DNA from: a virus
Direction: 5' to 3' (one strand)
IMG/VR virus record: IMGVR_UViG_3300025141_011788
Coordinates: 1-64,000 of that record
Length of the DNA stretch: 64,000 bases
Part shown: in pieces, positions 14,447 to 22,074 of the stretch
Layout: every line of letters starts with the position of its first letter
Position numbering within the stretch: position 1 is the first letter of the stretch
Position numbers and translations under genes: made by a program
The notes under the pieces: generated by a model
Seen by the model: only the letters and a program-made list of their open reading frames with translations
Told to the model about the DNA's origin: nothing
The model's database searches: none

Positions 14447-16057
14447 CTAATCGACGAACCCTGGGAGCACAGACTGCTGTGGACACGATTCTATTGGAAG
14501 AGCGGCACGGTCATCTTCTGTCACGAGGGACTCTTGCTGTTCCTGCTCACGGGAACGCTCAAATTCTTCAGGTTCCATTGTTCTCTTAGGTTTGTGAGTT
14601 TCCGTGGATAGCACTTGCAGGTTCTCGACCTCATTGCTGCCCCCGAGGCTCAGAGGATAATTGTGATCGACATCAGTCTCACGCTTCTTTATCATCACTG
14701 GTGTGACCTCTTCATCAACCTTGAGTTGACCTAAGTGAATGAGATCCTCTTGTTGCTTATGGGTTAACTGCTTGCGCTTGTGTTTTACAACCACCTCTCC
14801 GGCATCATTCTTCCATTCAATTGGGTTGTTTTTAGTCTTCTCCAAGATGTATGTATTTATTGTTTCCCATCTAAACTTGACCGCATTTGGTCGCCAGACA
14901 TCATCTGTAGCAGCTTTGTAGTCTGTCTCTACTGGGACTGGTAGAGTTTTAAGTTTTGCCTTGTCTCCCTTACGGTCAGCAATTGCCCAGGCTTCGAAGT
15001 CTTTGGGGTCCATCATGATGGTCCTTAGTCGATTATCCATTTGAGTAAACACGTCTCTGAGGATATAATCTTCATCCTTAATTTGGAGTTTGTTTTTATA
15101 AATGGATACAGCAGTTAGGAACATCTCCATGATATCTGTGTTAGAGATATTAATATATTCCCCATCCTTCTCGTGAGTCTCCCACAATTTCATGAAGTAG
15201 TTGTCATAAAAATCATCCCACTTCTTGATGTAATCTGGGTCATTGCCCTTTTTGCCTTTATAGAATGGTGTGAGCATCTTATCGTTAGTAGCTCGGGTTT
15301 TAATAAGTGCGCTATCCACAAGTAACGACAGAAAAAGACGAGAATAGCCTGCAAAGTACTCGTGCATCTTGTGGCGTTTGTACCAATCACTAGATACATT
15401 GATTTTTGCATCTGCTGCAACCCACGCTTTAGTACGGATGTTATTACAGATATCTGTTCCATACCCATTGCGAATTTCGGCTTTTCGGGGTGGCTTTCCT
15501 GAATTAATTGCGTTAAAAAGACCTCGATAACTGGCGAGGCTGATTTTATCATACACAAATACTGGAATCTCTGTGTTTGCAATGTAAGTTTGCATTGCGT
15601 GACTCAATTGAGAAAAAGTAACGCTATTCTGTCCAGTAGCACCAAAAATATCTGGATGTTGCATCCCGAACTGCTCAGATGGGGTAAAAGCATACCGATC
15701 TGCAAGAAAGTCCAACAAGCAATCCAGCGCACGGTTTTGACCGTCTACTGTAGAGTAAGGTTGTAATTGATATTCGTCAACTAGTTCTTGAAAGTATTCC
15801 TTGTCTTTTGGGGTCAGCCCTTTAACGCCAAGTACACGTCCGATATCGACCAGAACAATACTTGCCTGATGGAATCCTAAGAGGATACTCTCAATAAAGC
15901 TGTTTCGGTCTTCATCATCCCAGCACTTCTCTCGCTGGATCTTTCTATCAATAAAGAACTCATCCACAAAAGGGACTTCTCCGTTCGGATCCCTGTCTCG
16001 GACCAGTTGAGCGATCGTAACACCGAGGGTGTAATAACTAATTCTTGGTTTAAACAT
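14447..16057 (-). CDS. DUF262 (ParB-like) / HNH endonuclease
   Basis: 536 residues. The DUF262 domain shows IQREKCWDDEDRNSFIESIL and the nucleotide-binding DGQNR at ~102. The C-terminus carries an HNH motif, DVDHNYPLSLGGSNEVENLQ (~462), with a following Lys. This architecture is shared by GmrSD-, SspE- and BrxU-type DNA-modification-dependent nucleases. It overlaps the upstream methyltransferase by 8 bases, so it is cotranslated with nuclease and methyltransferase. It may attack competing phage DNA, degrade host DNA, or act on modified DNA. Confidence 0.8.
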   Translation of the reverse strand: MFKPRISYYTLGVTIAQLVRDRDPNGEVPFVDEFFIDRKIQREKCWDDEDRNSFIESILLGFHQASIVLVDIGRVLGVKGLTPKDKEYFQELVDEYQLQPYSTVDGQNRALDCLLDFLADRYAFTPSEQFGMQHPDIFGATGQNSVTFSQLSHAMQTYIANTEIPVFVYDKISLASYRGLFNAINSGKPPRKAEIRNGYGTDICNNIRTKAWVAADAKINVSSDWYKRHKMHEYFAGYSRLFLSLLVDSALIKTRATNDKMLTPFYKGKKGNDPDYIKKWDDFYDNYFMKLWETHEKDGEYINISNTDIMEMFLTAVSIYKNKLQIKDEDYILRDVFTQMDNRLRTIMMDPKDFEAWAIADRKGDKAKLKTLPVPVETDYKAATDDVWRPNAVKFRWETINTYILEKTKNNPIEWKNDAGEVVVKHKRKQLTHKQQEDLIHLGQLKVDEEVTPVMIKKRETDVDHNYPLSLGGSNEVENLQVLSTETHKPKRTMEPEEFERSREQEQQESLVTEDDRAALPIESCPQQSVLPGFVD

Positions 16058-17042
16058 ATTTTAATTCTCCTGTTGATGTCTTATTATTAAATTTATTCGC
16101 CATGATCGAAATGGCATCTGGGTTTTTTTCAAACAATAGAGCCTTGCGGCCAAGATTCCGAGCGGCAACACCTGTGGTTCCCGCACCCGCCATCGGGTCC
16201 AGAACAATATCACCTAGGTCTGTCGTCATCTCAATGATCCTCTCGACGAGCTTTACTGGCTTCTGAGTGGGGTACTTCCGCTCTTGATCACCCATGGCAA
16301 TCGAGTGAATATCATCCCACAAGTTTGTTGCAGGCTTCCCCTTTGACTCGTGCTTGTATATCTTCCTGTACAGTTTAGAGCCATTTTTAGATGGGATATG
16401 TACCCGGTCTTCTGCAATGAGGTCTTCTAAACCCTCTCTTGAGACCCGCCAGCCAAACGGTGCTGTGTAGTCTACACCCTCTATCGACATTTTATAATAT
16501 CGATCATCTCTTCCCGTCTTCTGGGTTGCGGTGTAGGTCAGATGGCCCAGGGCATAGTTTCCCCGGCTATCCTTGTTCTTGTATGAGTTCTCTGCATAAT
16601 AGGCATCTAACGGTTGATAAACTAAGTTATACTTTGGCTTTTTCTTGCCTGAGCACCAGAAGATAACATCAGTTACTGCCCCTAGTTTATTCTTCACATT
16701 GTTCTTTGACCGACATCTGTTCCAGAAGATGGGTTGAACCTTTTTGAAGTGTTTCTGACAAAGAATGTGAGGGATCAACATCTCCTCAGCAGAGATATGA
16801 AAGAAAAGTGACCCATCAGGTTTAAGAATACGCCGTGCCTCTTCAAGAATAGGCTCAACGAGGTCGATGTACTCATTATCAGAACTGAAAACATCACTGA
16901 AGCCGATTGCGTCCTCCTCGGTGTTCAGACGGAAATCGTTTCCCGTGTTGAACGGAGGGTCAAAATAAACAGTGGCGATCGAGTGACCAGGGACCTCTTT
17001 TATAAGTTCCCTGGCGTCACCCAGAAGATATCGGATATCCAT
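16050..17042 (-). CDS. DNA methyltransferase, beta class (N6A/N4C)
   Basis: 330 residues. DPPFN at 28-32 is the catalytic motif IV; DPMAGAGTTG (~282-291) is the SAM-binding motif I. The IV-before-I order defines the beta class (PF01555). A long central target-recognition region (~115-235) separates them. It sits between a PD-(D/E)XK nuclease and the DUF262-HNH gene, in the operon driven from 17950-17978, and presumably protects phage DNA from one or both. Confidence 0.9.
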   Translation of the reverse strand: MDIRYLLGDARELIKEVPGHSIATVYFDPPFNTGNDFRLNTEEDAIGFSDVFSSDNEYIDLVEPILEEARRILKPDGSLFFHISAEEMLIPHILCQKHFKKVQPIFWNRCRSKNNVKNKLGAVTDVIFWCSGKKKPKYNLVYQPLDAYYAENSYKNKDSRGNYALGHLTYTATQKTGRDDRYYKMSIEGVDYTAPFGWRVSREGLEDLIAEDRVHIPSKNGSKLYRKIYKHESKGKPATNLWDDIHSIAMGDQERKYPTQKPVKLVERIIEMTTDLGDIVLDPMAGAGTTGVAARNLGRKALLFEKNPDAISIMANKFNNKTSTGELKYV

Positions 17043-17068
17043 ATTCTACTCCTTAAACCTTGAAGCTA

Positions 17069-17908
17069 TTATAACACAAATGTTTGCGCATCTTTAATCT
17101 GTTCTAACATCTTCTCTGGTTCGTCCTGTTGAATTTTGATCGACACTACTGAGCTATTGTTTCTGGACCATTTTTTTCCGGCAAGATGTGCGCCCATGCC
17201 GTTATTAAGGGTAACACGCAGGCGTAAATAGGTATCGTGAATACTGCCGTTGGGCAGCTTACACCAAATGCGCTGAGATGCCGAACGATTCTTCTTCAAG
17301 AAAAAGGAAACGTTTGGATTGTTCAGCAATCCAACCAGGGGAAGTTCCCTATTGACTTCAAACCACACCGATTTCTTTTCCGGATAATGAACAGCTACAT
17401 AGAAATCACTTTCCTGGGTGTATTTCTCAAACGCCTGAGATAAAATGACCCTGAGCATTGCCGGAGTGATATCATTCAAACACCCGTTGGCGATCCTGTT
17501 ATATTCAGCCCGATAGGGCGCAACGAGAGATTTAACCTCTTTCTCGTTTTCGGATCTGGTAATTACAGAGCCCCGATGGATTCCCTTTGTTGACCTGTAG
17601 TACTCACGCACTGGGCTCAGGGCGGTGTCTAAAGAGGGTAAACTCGCAGCAACCCTAGCAAGAGTGGTGTTTACCCAGTCAAAAGTCCCCCCGTTGCCCG
17701 AGCGAGTCTTCACTGATACCCCTAGCTTTTGACCCGTTTGACGAGCAATGCGGATGTCTGCCTTGTTCGCTGTGCCCCCGAGGTGGCAAGCAGATTTCAC
17801 CCCGCCCAGGTACGTCTGTAGTTTCGGGTTGGCTCCGATTTGGCTAAGAATAATTTTCTCGCCAGCAATGCCGTTGTAGTGGCCGATCCCATTAGTCTGA
17901 AAAGGCAT
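17069..17908 (-). CDS. probable type II restriction endonuclease (PD-(D/E)XK)
   Basis: 279 residues. The start is ATG at 17908 (AGGAGGAGAGGG four bases upstream); an earlier in-frame ATG lies inside the leader hairpin. D51 (KADIRI) and S65-V-K67 (GVSVKTR) fit a PD-(D/E)XK core with the acidic residue replaced. No named specificity recognised. Position ahead of a methyltransferase in one operon is the main support. Nuclease first, methyltransferase second is a risky order unless translation is controlled, which the leader hairpin (17925-17941) could do. Confidence 0.65.
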   Translation of the reverse strand: MPFQTNGIGHYNGIAGEKIILSQIGANPKLQTYLGGVKSACHLGGTANKADIRIARQTGQKLGVSVKTRSGNGGTFDWVNTTLARVAASLPSLDTALSPVREYYRSTKGIHRGSVITRSENEKEVKSLVAPYRAEYNRIANGCLNDITPAMLRVILSQAFEKYTQESDFYVAVHYPEKKSVWFEVNRELPLVGLLNNPNVSFFLKKNRSASQRIWCKLPNGSIHDTYLRLRVTLNNGMGAHLAGKKWSRNNSSVVSIKIQQDEPEKMLEQIKDAQTFVL

Positions 17909-17924
17909 TATTCCCTCTCCTCCT

Positions 17925-17941
17925 GTCGGGTTCATCCCGAC
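17925..17941 (-). promoter_or_regulatory. perfect hairpin overlapping the leader before the SD
   Basis: GTCGGGATGAACCCGAC on the minus strand: 6-bp stem, 5-base loop, directly followed by AGGAGGAG. Candidate translational operator or operator DNA for the nuclease operon. Confidence 0.6.
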
Positions 17942-17949
17942 CATAACTT

Positions 17950-17978
17950 AATATATCAAAGGTTCTCACACCCGTCAA
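17950..17978 (-). promoter_or_regulatory. sigma70-like promoter of nuclease operon 1
   Basis: TTGACG (17973-17978), 17 bases, TATATT (17950-17955). Confidence 0.75.
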
Positions 17979-18037
17979 GTTTTTATTTTAGTGTTTCCCG
18001 AACTTTAATCGATCGAGTTGAAATCACGACGGACTCA

Positions 18038-18805
18038 TCAGCAATGCGATGCCCCGAGGGTTTTAACAATTGCGGAGGGCTTAAACTTAAACTGTAGGTT
18101 AGTAGGGGAGCCTGTACCGCCCTTCCTCTGAACAGTGATGAAGGCGCCGAGAGATAAAGAACCCCTAGGGGAGATGGAAACGTTTCCAGCTCCAAGATAA
18201 AACCCCACAACTTTGTCCATAGGGATGAGATAATACCCTGGCTTCTCACCGTTGGTGATCTTGGTGATGATCATATAATCTGGCCTTTGTTTATGTGAGC
18301 CGCAAAAGATATGATCTACGATCTTTCCTGAGTTGTCTCGAAAGAAGCCTAAGGTGTCCTCTACATACCTCTCTTTAATTTCCCGTAAGGTCGCTCGCTT
18401 ACGACTCCTGGTGTGGTTGACATCTTTTGCAAGAACATCAGGATTATCACAAGGTAACACCGAGCCAGTGAACACTTCTAGACACTCTCGAACAGTATCG
18501 GTGAAGCCAAATGATTTATGATAGCTGTCAACTGAAGACCTTGCAACATGGTTATAGTCAGCACCAGGCATATATTTCTTTGCAGACACCAACCTACTCT
18601 CGCCCTTGATAATAAGCTCAATGTCTGCCTTTACTGTACCTGGAATTTTAGTGGCTGTAACGTCACCAGCTAGCAGTTCGGACGGCTCGAAACCCATCTG
18701 GCGTAGCATTTCTTGAGCCTCAGGGTGGTCTTCAAAACTCTTGAACATCTCGACAAGACGATATTCGTTATCGTAGCCAGATTTTGCGATCTCAGATCCG
18801 TTCAT
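18038..18805 (-). CDS. HinP1I-like type II restriction endonuclease
   Basis: 255 residues. The N-terminal AKSGYDNEYRLVEMFKSF...EAQEMLRQMG and the C-terminal GNVSISPRGSLSLGAFITVQ-RKGG region align by eye with R.HinP1I (remembered sequence). The core is D61 (KADIEL) and S74-A-K76 (VSAKKY), where HinP1I has D62 and Q81-V-K83. HinP1I cuts GCGC; specificity here is not known, and its cognate methyltransferase type differs. It starts 5 bases after the methyltransferase stop, a compact M-R pair. Confidence 0.75.
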   Translation of the reverse strand: MNGSEIAKSGYDNEYRLVEMFKSFEDHPEAQEMLRQMGFEPSELLAGDVTATKIPGTVKADIELIIKGESRLVSAKKYMPGADYNHVARSSVDSYHKSFGFTDTVRECLEVFTGSVLPCDNPDVLAKDVNHTRSRKRATLREIKERYVEDTLGFFRDNSGKIVDHIFCGSHKQRPDYMIITKITNGEKPGYYLIPMDKVVGFYLGAGNVSISPRGSLSLGAFITVQRKGGTGSPTNLQFKFKPSAIVKTLGASHC

Positions 18806-18809
18806 GACC

Positions 18810-19583
18810 TCATTCCCCTGTTCTTTTCAATCGATCAACCGATTCTTCAAAATAAACCTCATCAAGCTCAAAGCCGATATAGCGTCTATTAAGCTTTTTT
18901 GCAACGGCTGGTGTCGTGCCGCTTCCACAAAAAGGGTCAAGGACTAGATCGCCAGGGTTTGAACTTGCCTTGATAATTCGCTCAAGCACCTCCTCCGGCA
19001 TCTGACAGGGGTGACTCTTAACCCTCTCCTTGAATGTGCCACAGAGTCTCGACATCTGCCAGGTATCATCTGGGACTTTTCCCTTGCTGTTCGCTCGCTT
19101 GTCGTTATATTTCAGCTGTCTCGCAGAGGGCACCCTGATTTCATCAACATTGAAAGTAAAGTCCTTGGGGTTTTTTGTGAAATAGTGGATGTGAGTGTGA
19201 GTTCGGCTAAACTTCTTTCTACAATTTTGACCGAAGGTATAGTACCAGATAATCCAGTTTCTAAAACTTAAGCCACCGTCCTTCAAGATAATATTTAGTT
19301 CAGCAGCATATTCATCGCCAATAGCAACATACATCGACCCGTTAGGTTTCAATACCCGCACACACTCACTCACCCACTTACTTGACCATTCTTTGTAATC
19401 CTCGTAAGGCTTATCATCCTTGTAGGAGTTGTACGAATAGCCGATGTTGAATGGCGGGTCGGCAAATACCAGATCAACACTTCCAGAATCCAAGTGCTTT
19501 AAAAGCTCAAGGCTGTCTCCAAGGTAGATGTTGTCTTTCTTAACTAGACCTGGGAAGGTTGATCGCAGTCTGCCCCTGTTCAT
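18810..19583 (-). CDS. DNA methyltransferase, beta class (N6A/N4C)
   Basis: 257 residues. ADPPFN (41-46) and DPFCGSGTTP (~216-225) give motif IV before motif I. Overall similar in layout to small N6-adenine methyltransferases such as those of MboII/DpnA type. First gene after the promoter at 19622-19650, with SD AGAAGGAGAAG. It would be made before its partner nuclease, the safe order. Confidence 0.9.
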   Translation of the reverse strand: MNRGRLRSTFPGLVKKDNIYLGDSLELLKHLDSGSVDLVFADPPFNIGYSYNSYKDDKPYEDYKEWSSKWVSECVRVLKPNGSMYVAIGDEYAAELNIILKDGGLSFRNWIIWYYTFGQNCRKKFSRTHTHIHYFTKNPKDFTFNVDEIRVPSARQLKYNDKRANSKGKVPDDTWQMSRLCGTFKERVKSHPCQMPEEVLERIIKASSNPGDLVLDPFCGSGTTPAVAKKLNRRYIGFELDEVYFEESVDRLKRTGE

Positions 19584-19597
19584 CTTCTTCTCCTTCT

Positions 19598-19613
19598 GTC
19601 GGGTTCATCCGAC
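19598..19613 (-). promoter_or_regulatory. leader hairpin, one-base-shorter copy
   Basis: GTCGGATGAACCCGAC on the minus strand, between the -10 and the SD of the methyltransferase gene. One G is missing relative to 17925-17941, weakening the stem. Confidence 0.55.
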
Positions 19614-19621
19614 CATAACTT

Positions 19622-19650
19622 AATATATCAAAGGTTTCTTGATCAGTCAA
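19622..19650 (-). promoter_or_regulatory. sigma70-like promoter of M-R pair 2
   Basis: TTGACT (19645-19650), 17 bases, TATATT (19622-19627). Confidence 0.75.
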
Positions 19651-19676
19651 GTTTTTACTTTAGTGTTCCCCGAACT

Positions 19677-20024
19677 TTAATCGATCGAGTTGAAATCACG
19701 GAAGATTTGTTGAGGTTTAACCTTTTTCCACTGGATTGTTCGGTAAGGCTTCCTAGTGACCTTCGTCGAAATCAAACTCTGTTCATCCGAGACGCTAAAG
19801 ACAAACTTGCACACTTCTAGCCGTTGCTTGATGTCTTCCAGCACTTCCGGGTGGCTCTCCTCCCTCCCCGCAAACACTAGCATCATGCAGTAGCGATTAA
19901 ACTCGCTCATTTCCTTCGTCCGTACCTCTATCTGTTGACAACATTGTTGGCCTTTTATTGGGGTTGAGGTCGAGGCACAGCCGGATAGCAGGACAAGAAA
20001 GATACCAATACTGATGGCTTTCAT
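19677..20024 (-). CDS. small lipoprotein, paralogue of the next gene
   Basis: 115 residues from ATG at 20024 (GGAGTTAAGTAATAAG upstream). MKAISIGIFLVLLSGC is a lipoprotein signal with lipobox LLSGC. The mature part has CCQQIEVRTKEMSEFNRYC and LEVCKFVFSV, matching its upstream neighbour (20029-20271) in spacing of Cys and VRxxEM, so the two are tandem paralogues. An extra basic tail (~85-115) is unique here. Envelope location in a Gram-negative host; possible superinfection exclusion or lysis role is inference. Confidence 0.75.
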   Translation of the reverse strand: MKAISIGIFLVLLSGCASTSTPIKGQQCCQQIEVRTKEMSEFNRYCMMLVFAGREESHPEVLEDIKQRLEVCKFVFSVSDEQSLISTKVTRKPYRTIQWKKVKPQQIFRDFNSID

Positions 20025-20028
20025 CTTA

Positions 20029-20271
20029 TTACTTAACTCCAAAAACTTGCTTGCAAGCTGCGAGGCCTTGATTAATATTTAACATCGCCTTCGAATCGTC
20101 GTTGTATAGAGACTTGGCGTAGGATAAGAAAAGGCAAAGTTTTTTATATTTCTTCATCTCTCGATCCCGGACGCTCAGTCGTTGCTCGCAACTAGTTGGC
20201 GAGGGTGGAGGCCCAACTGTCGCAAAACAAGCCGGGGTTGCCAAAAGGGTAATAGCTAGCAGATACTTCAT
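20029..20271 (-). CDS. small secreted Cys-rich protein, paralogue of 19677
   Basis: 80 residues. ATG at 20271 with AAGGAG nine bases upstream. Signal peptide MKYLLAITLLATPACFATV is followed by PPPSPTSCEQRLSVRDREM and LAACKQVFGV. Shares the C, VRxxEM, C, and CKxVF pattern with the lipoprotein but has no clear lipobox at the matching place. Likely periplasmic. Confidence 0.75.
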   Translation of the reverse strand: MKYLLAITLLATPACFATVGPPPSPTSCEQRLSVRDREMKKYKKLCLFLSYAKSLYNDDSKAMLNINQGLAACKQVFGVK

Positions 20272-20597
20272 TTGTTCACGCTCCTTAAGCGGTCCACAGG
20301 TAGGCATACCTTGCCGCTGCCTGGGGCTCCTTTAATGTATGAGTTCTTGTTAAAGATGATAGTCGCCCAACCATGGCTATAGATCGTGCCCTCGCCAACA
20401 GGTGCCGGGGCAGGGGGCAGGTTGCCGTCAATGGACATCACCACCCCCACCGCTCCAAGTTTGACCAGATAAGGTCGGCCATGTCTCACCCCTGACTCCT
20501 GAAAAGCACGGAAGTACTTGGGATCGGGTAAGTCTGGGTCTTCTAGTTCTAGTTTAACTAGATCTCCTGGCTTAAGCAGACGAGGAACTGGACTCAA
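20268..20597 (-). CDS. SH3-like hypothetical protein
   Basis: 109 residues. LLKPGDLVKLELED, LGAVGVVMSIDG and GWATIIFNKNS, closing with VDRLRSV, are classical strands of this barrel group. Overlaps the start of the next gene by four bases. Confidence 0.65.
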   Translation of the reverse strand: MSPVPRLLKPGDLVKLELEDPDLPDPKYFRAFQESGVRHGRPYLVKLGAVGVVMSIDGNLPPAPAPVGEGTIYSHGWATIIFNKNSYIKGAPGSGKVCLPVDRLRSVNK

Positions 20598-20601
20598 TGG
20601 A

Positions 20602-20913
20602 CTACTGGCTCCAACGATCGCTGATGATTAGAAAACTGCCATCAACCAAGTCTTCATCCGTGAGGCGGGAGGCTTGTTCGTCGCCTAGCAACTGAACTAC
20701 AACTTTCTTGATTGCAATTCCGTTCTTACGAAAGTTATATTCCCCTCGATATTCCCCTTCGGTTAGGGCCGACTTGAGCCGTTCAAGTTGAGCTAGGCGA
20801 GCTGTCACTACTCGTGCTCGAAATTCATGAGCCCCTTCTTCGTTACTGAAGTTCGCAATGAGTTTTCGGCCTGGTCCTAGGACTGTCCAATAGATTAGTT
20901 CGTTTTCGTTCAT
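20602..20913 (-). CDS. hypothetical protein
   Basis: 103 residues (MNENELIYWTVLGPGRKLIA...). Mixed alpha/beta with a central Arg/Leu-rich helix and a beta C-terminus. Promoter 20934-20962 lies upstream. No family recognised. Confidence 0.6.
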   Translation of the reverse strand: MNENELIYWTVLGPGRKLIANFSNEEGAHEFRARVVTARLAQLERLKSALTEGEYRGEYNFRKNGIAIKKVVVQLLGDEQASRLTDEDLVDGSFLIISDRWSQ

Positions 20914-20933
20914 CTTATCCCTTTCGCACTCTC

Positions 20934-20962
20934 ATTGTATCAAAGGTCTTTTCGTTTATCAA
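20934..20962 (-). promoter_or_regulatory. sigma70-like promoter
   Basis: TTGATA (20957-20962), 17 bases, TACAAT (20934-20939). Confidence 0.65.
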
Positions 20963-21222
20963 GTTTTATTTTCGAAGTATTTTCTCTTGGTCTCTGGGTT
21001 CTGTTTCTTCAGCCAATATTCTAATCTCAATGCCTCTCCGTGTTCCATTGGTTCGGAGTGGTTTATTAATATTGTTTGTTTTCCCCGAGTTTGTTTTACT
21101 TTGTTGTTTTGGTGGTCTTTCAGTCGTTTGGATACATCCTTAGCGATGCCGACGTGAAGTGTAATGCGGTTTGTTTTCTCGGTCGTACACTGTAAGATGT
21201 AGACAGAATAGAGGTTAGTCAC
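20959..21222 (-). CDS. GIY-YIG endonuclease domain protein
   Basis: 87 residues, starting at a GTG (21222) that overlaps the upstream gene. YSVYILQC is the GIY strand, LHVGIAKDVSKRLKDHQN the second motif with catalytic Arg, and HGEALRLEYWLKKQNPETKRK the helix with the metal-binding Glu. This is the stand-alone YhbQ/SLX1-type fold. Could be a homing, repair or host-DNA nuclease. It sits upstream of the R-M island, adding another nuclease. Confidence 0.8.
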   Translation of the reverse strand: MTNLYSVYILQCTTEKTNRITLHVGIAKDVSKRLKDHQNNKVKQTRGKQTILINHSEPMEHGEALRLEYWLKKQNPETKRKYFENKT

Positions 21223-21412
21223 TAACGAGTTCCAAGCACCCGACAATGACCCTCTCGTCATAGGTGCCGTCAGACCAAGTAACGTCAGCAAGGAGAGTCT
21301 CTTGATCGTCGTCACTATACCATTCAAGATTAGTGACAAGACCACAGGTTCGAAGGTGCTGCTCGTCTGACCAGCGATACCCAACATACTCTACAATTGA
21401 TCCAACTCGCAT
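21215..21412 (-). CDS. SH3-like hypothetical protein
   Basis: 65 residues from ATG at 21412 (TAATG overlap with the upstream stop; a GTG six bases earlier is an alternative). VGSIVEYVGYRW, CGLVTNLEWYSDDDQETLLADVTWSDG and CLELV are compact barrel strands. Function unknown. Confidence 0.65.
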   Translation of the reverse strand: MRVGSIVEYVGYRWSDEQHLRTCGLVTNLEWYSDDDQETLLADVTWSDGTYDERVIVGCLELVSD

Positions 21413-21633
21413 TACCACAACCTTTTCGTTAAATCTTGGACGTAGGCATGGCCCTCTTCGCCGTCAGGAAACAAGAGCCGTACATGAGTCGTGGCATAAT
21501 GCTCCGGGTTTACAACTTCCATTACCAACATGGGCGTCTTGTTCTGAGCGGCATCAACCCACCAAACAGGGGAGTCCGGATAGATTGAGGACATTCGTGC
21601 TCGTACTAGATCGCCGGCTTTGAGCTTGTTCAT
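21412..21633 (-). CDS. SH3-like hypothetical protein
   Basis: 73 residues: LKAGDLVRARM, KTPMLVMEVV, HVRLLFPDGEEGHAYVQDL. Same fold signature as its neighbours, with which it forms a run of overlapping genes. Confidence 0.65.
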   Translation of the reverse strand: MNKLKAGDLVRARMSSIYPDSPVWWVDAAQNKTPMLVMEVVNPEHYATTHVRLLFPDGEEGHAYVQDLTKRLW

Positions 21634-21650
21634 GTTGCTGTTCTTGTCTT

Positions 21651-21875
21651 CTAAAATAAGATGAGGTTGTAAAGCTTCTCAAGCACCCTCTGGACCTTGG
21701 TGATCTCCTCCGATCGGCTCCACAAGTCCAGTTCTCGGTACGCCTCTAGCCGTTCCTCAGATAACAAAACCCAGTTGCGAAGCTCGTTCCACTCCAAGAG
21801 GTCTCTCGGCGTCCGAAGGGGATTGCTCTCTAGATCAGCTAGGCGCTCAAGCTTTTCGATCATCGTCTTTTCCAT
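21651..21875 (-). CDS. hypothetical helical protein
   Basis: 74 residues from MEKTMIEKLERLADLE; almost wholly helical and rich in Leu, Glu and Arg. No clear SD, and start could be the Met five residues later. Unknown function. Confidence 0.5.
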   Translation of the reverse strand: MEKTMIEKLERLADLESNPLRTPRDLLEWNELRNWVLLSEERLEAYRELDLWSRSEEITKVQRVLEKLYNLILF

Positions 21876-21899
21876 GTAGTAGATATGACGCAACTTTAG

Positions 21900-22070
21900 T
21901 TACTTGGAAATCAAACCTTCTTGGAGCATCTGATAGGTAGTACGACCATAGTGACCTTGGAGGTTCCACGCTAAGCCAGTGTCATAAAGTTCCTGAAAGA
22001 GAGCGACCATTTCGGCTTGGTCCATTTCTCCCTGTTCATAACTAACAATTCTACTCGTCAAGTCAGACAT
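21900..22070 (-). CDS. DUF7417-like small phage protein
   Basis: 56 residues. IVSYEQGEMDQAEMVALFQ and LYDTGLAWNLQGHYGRTTYQ are the conserved core of a widespread phage family (DUF7417 as I remember it) of unknown function. Confidence 0.75.
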   Translation of the reverse strand: MSDLTSRIVSYEQGEMDQAEMVALFQELYDTGLAWNLQGHYGRTTYQMLQEGLISK

Positions 22071-22074
22071 AATG

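Larger units (their letters stand above)
17921..18028. repeat. direct repeat A: leader hairpin, promoter and gene-end relic
   Basis: About 90% identical to 19594-19700. From right to left on the minus strand: a copy of the last codons of the lipoprotein gene (reading DFNSID-stop) that here is non-coding, the CTCGGGA-type motif, a TTGACG/TATATT promoter and the GTCGGG hairpin. The two copies flank the MTase2-nuclease2 pair. Confidence 0.85.
19594..19700. repeat. direct repeat B: leader hairpin, promoter and lipoprotein gene end
   Basis: Partner of 17921-18028. Here the right-hand part is the real 3' end of the lipoprotein gene (19677-20024), so this copy is likely ancestral. Confidence 0.85.
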
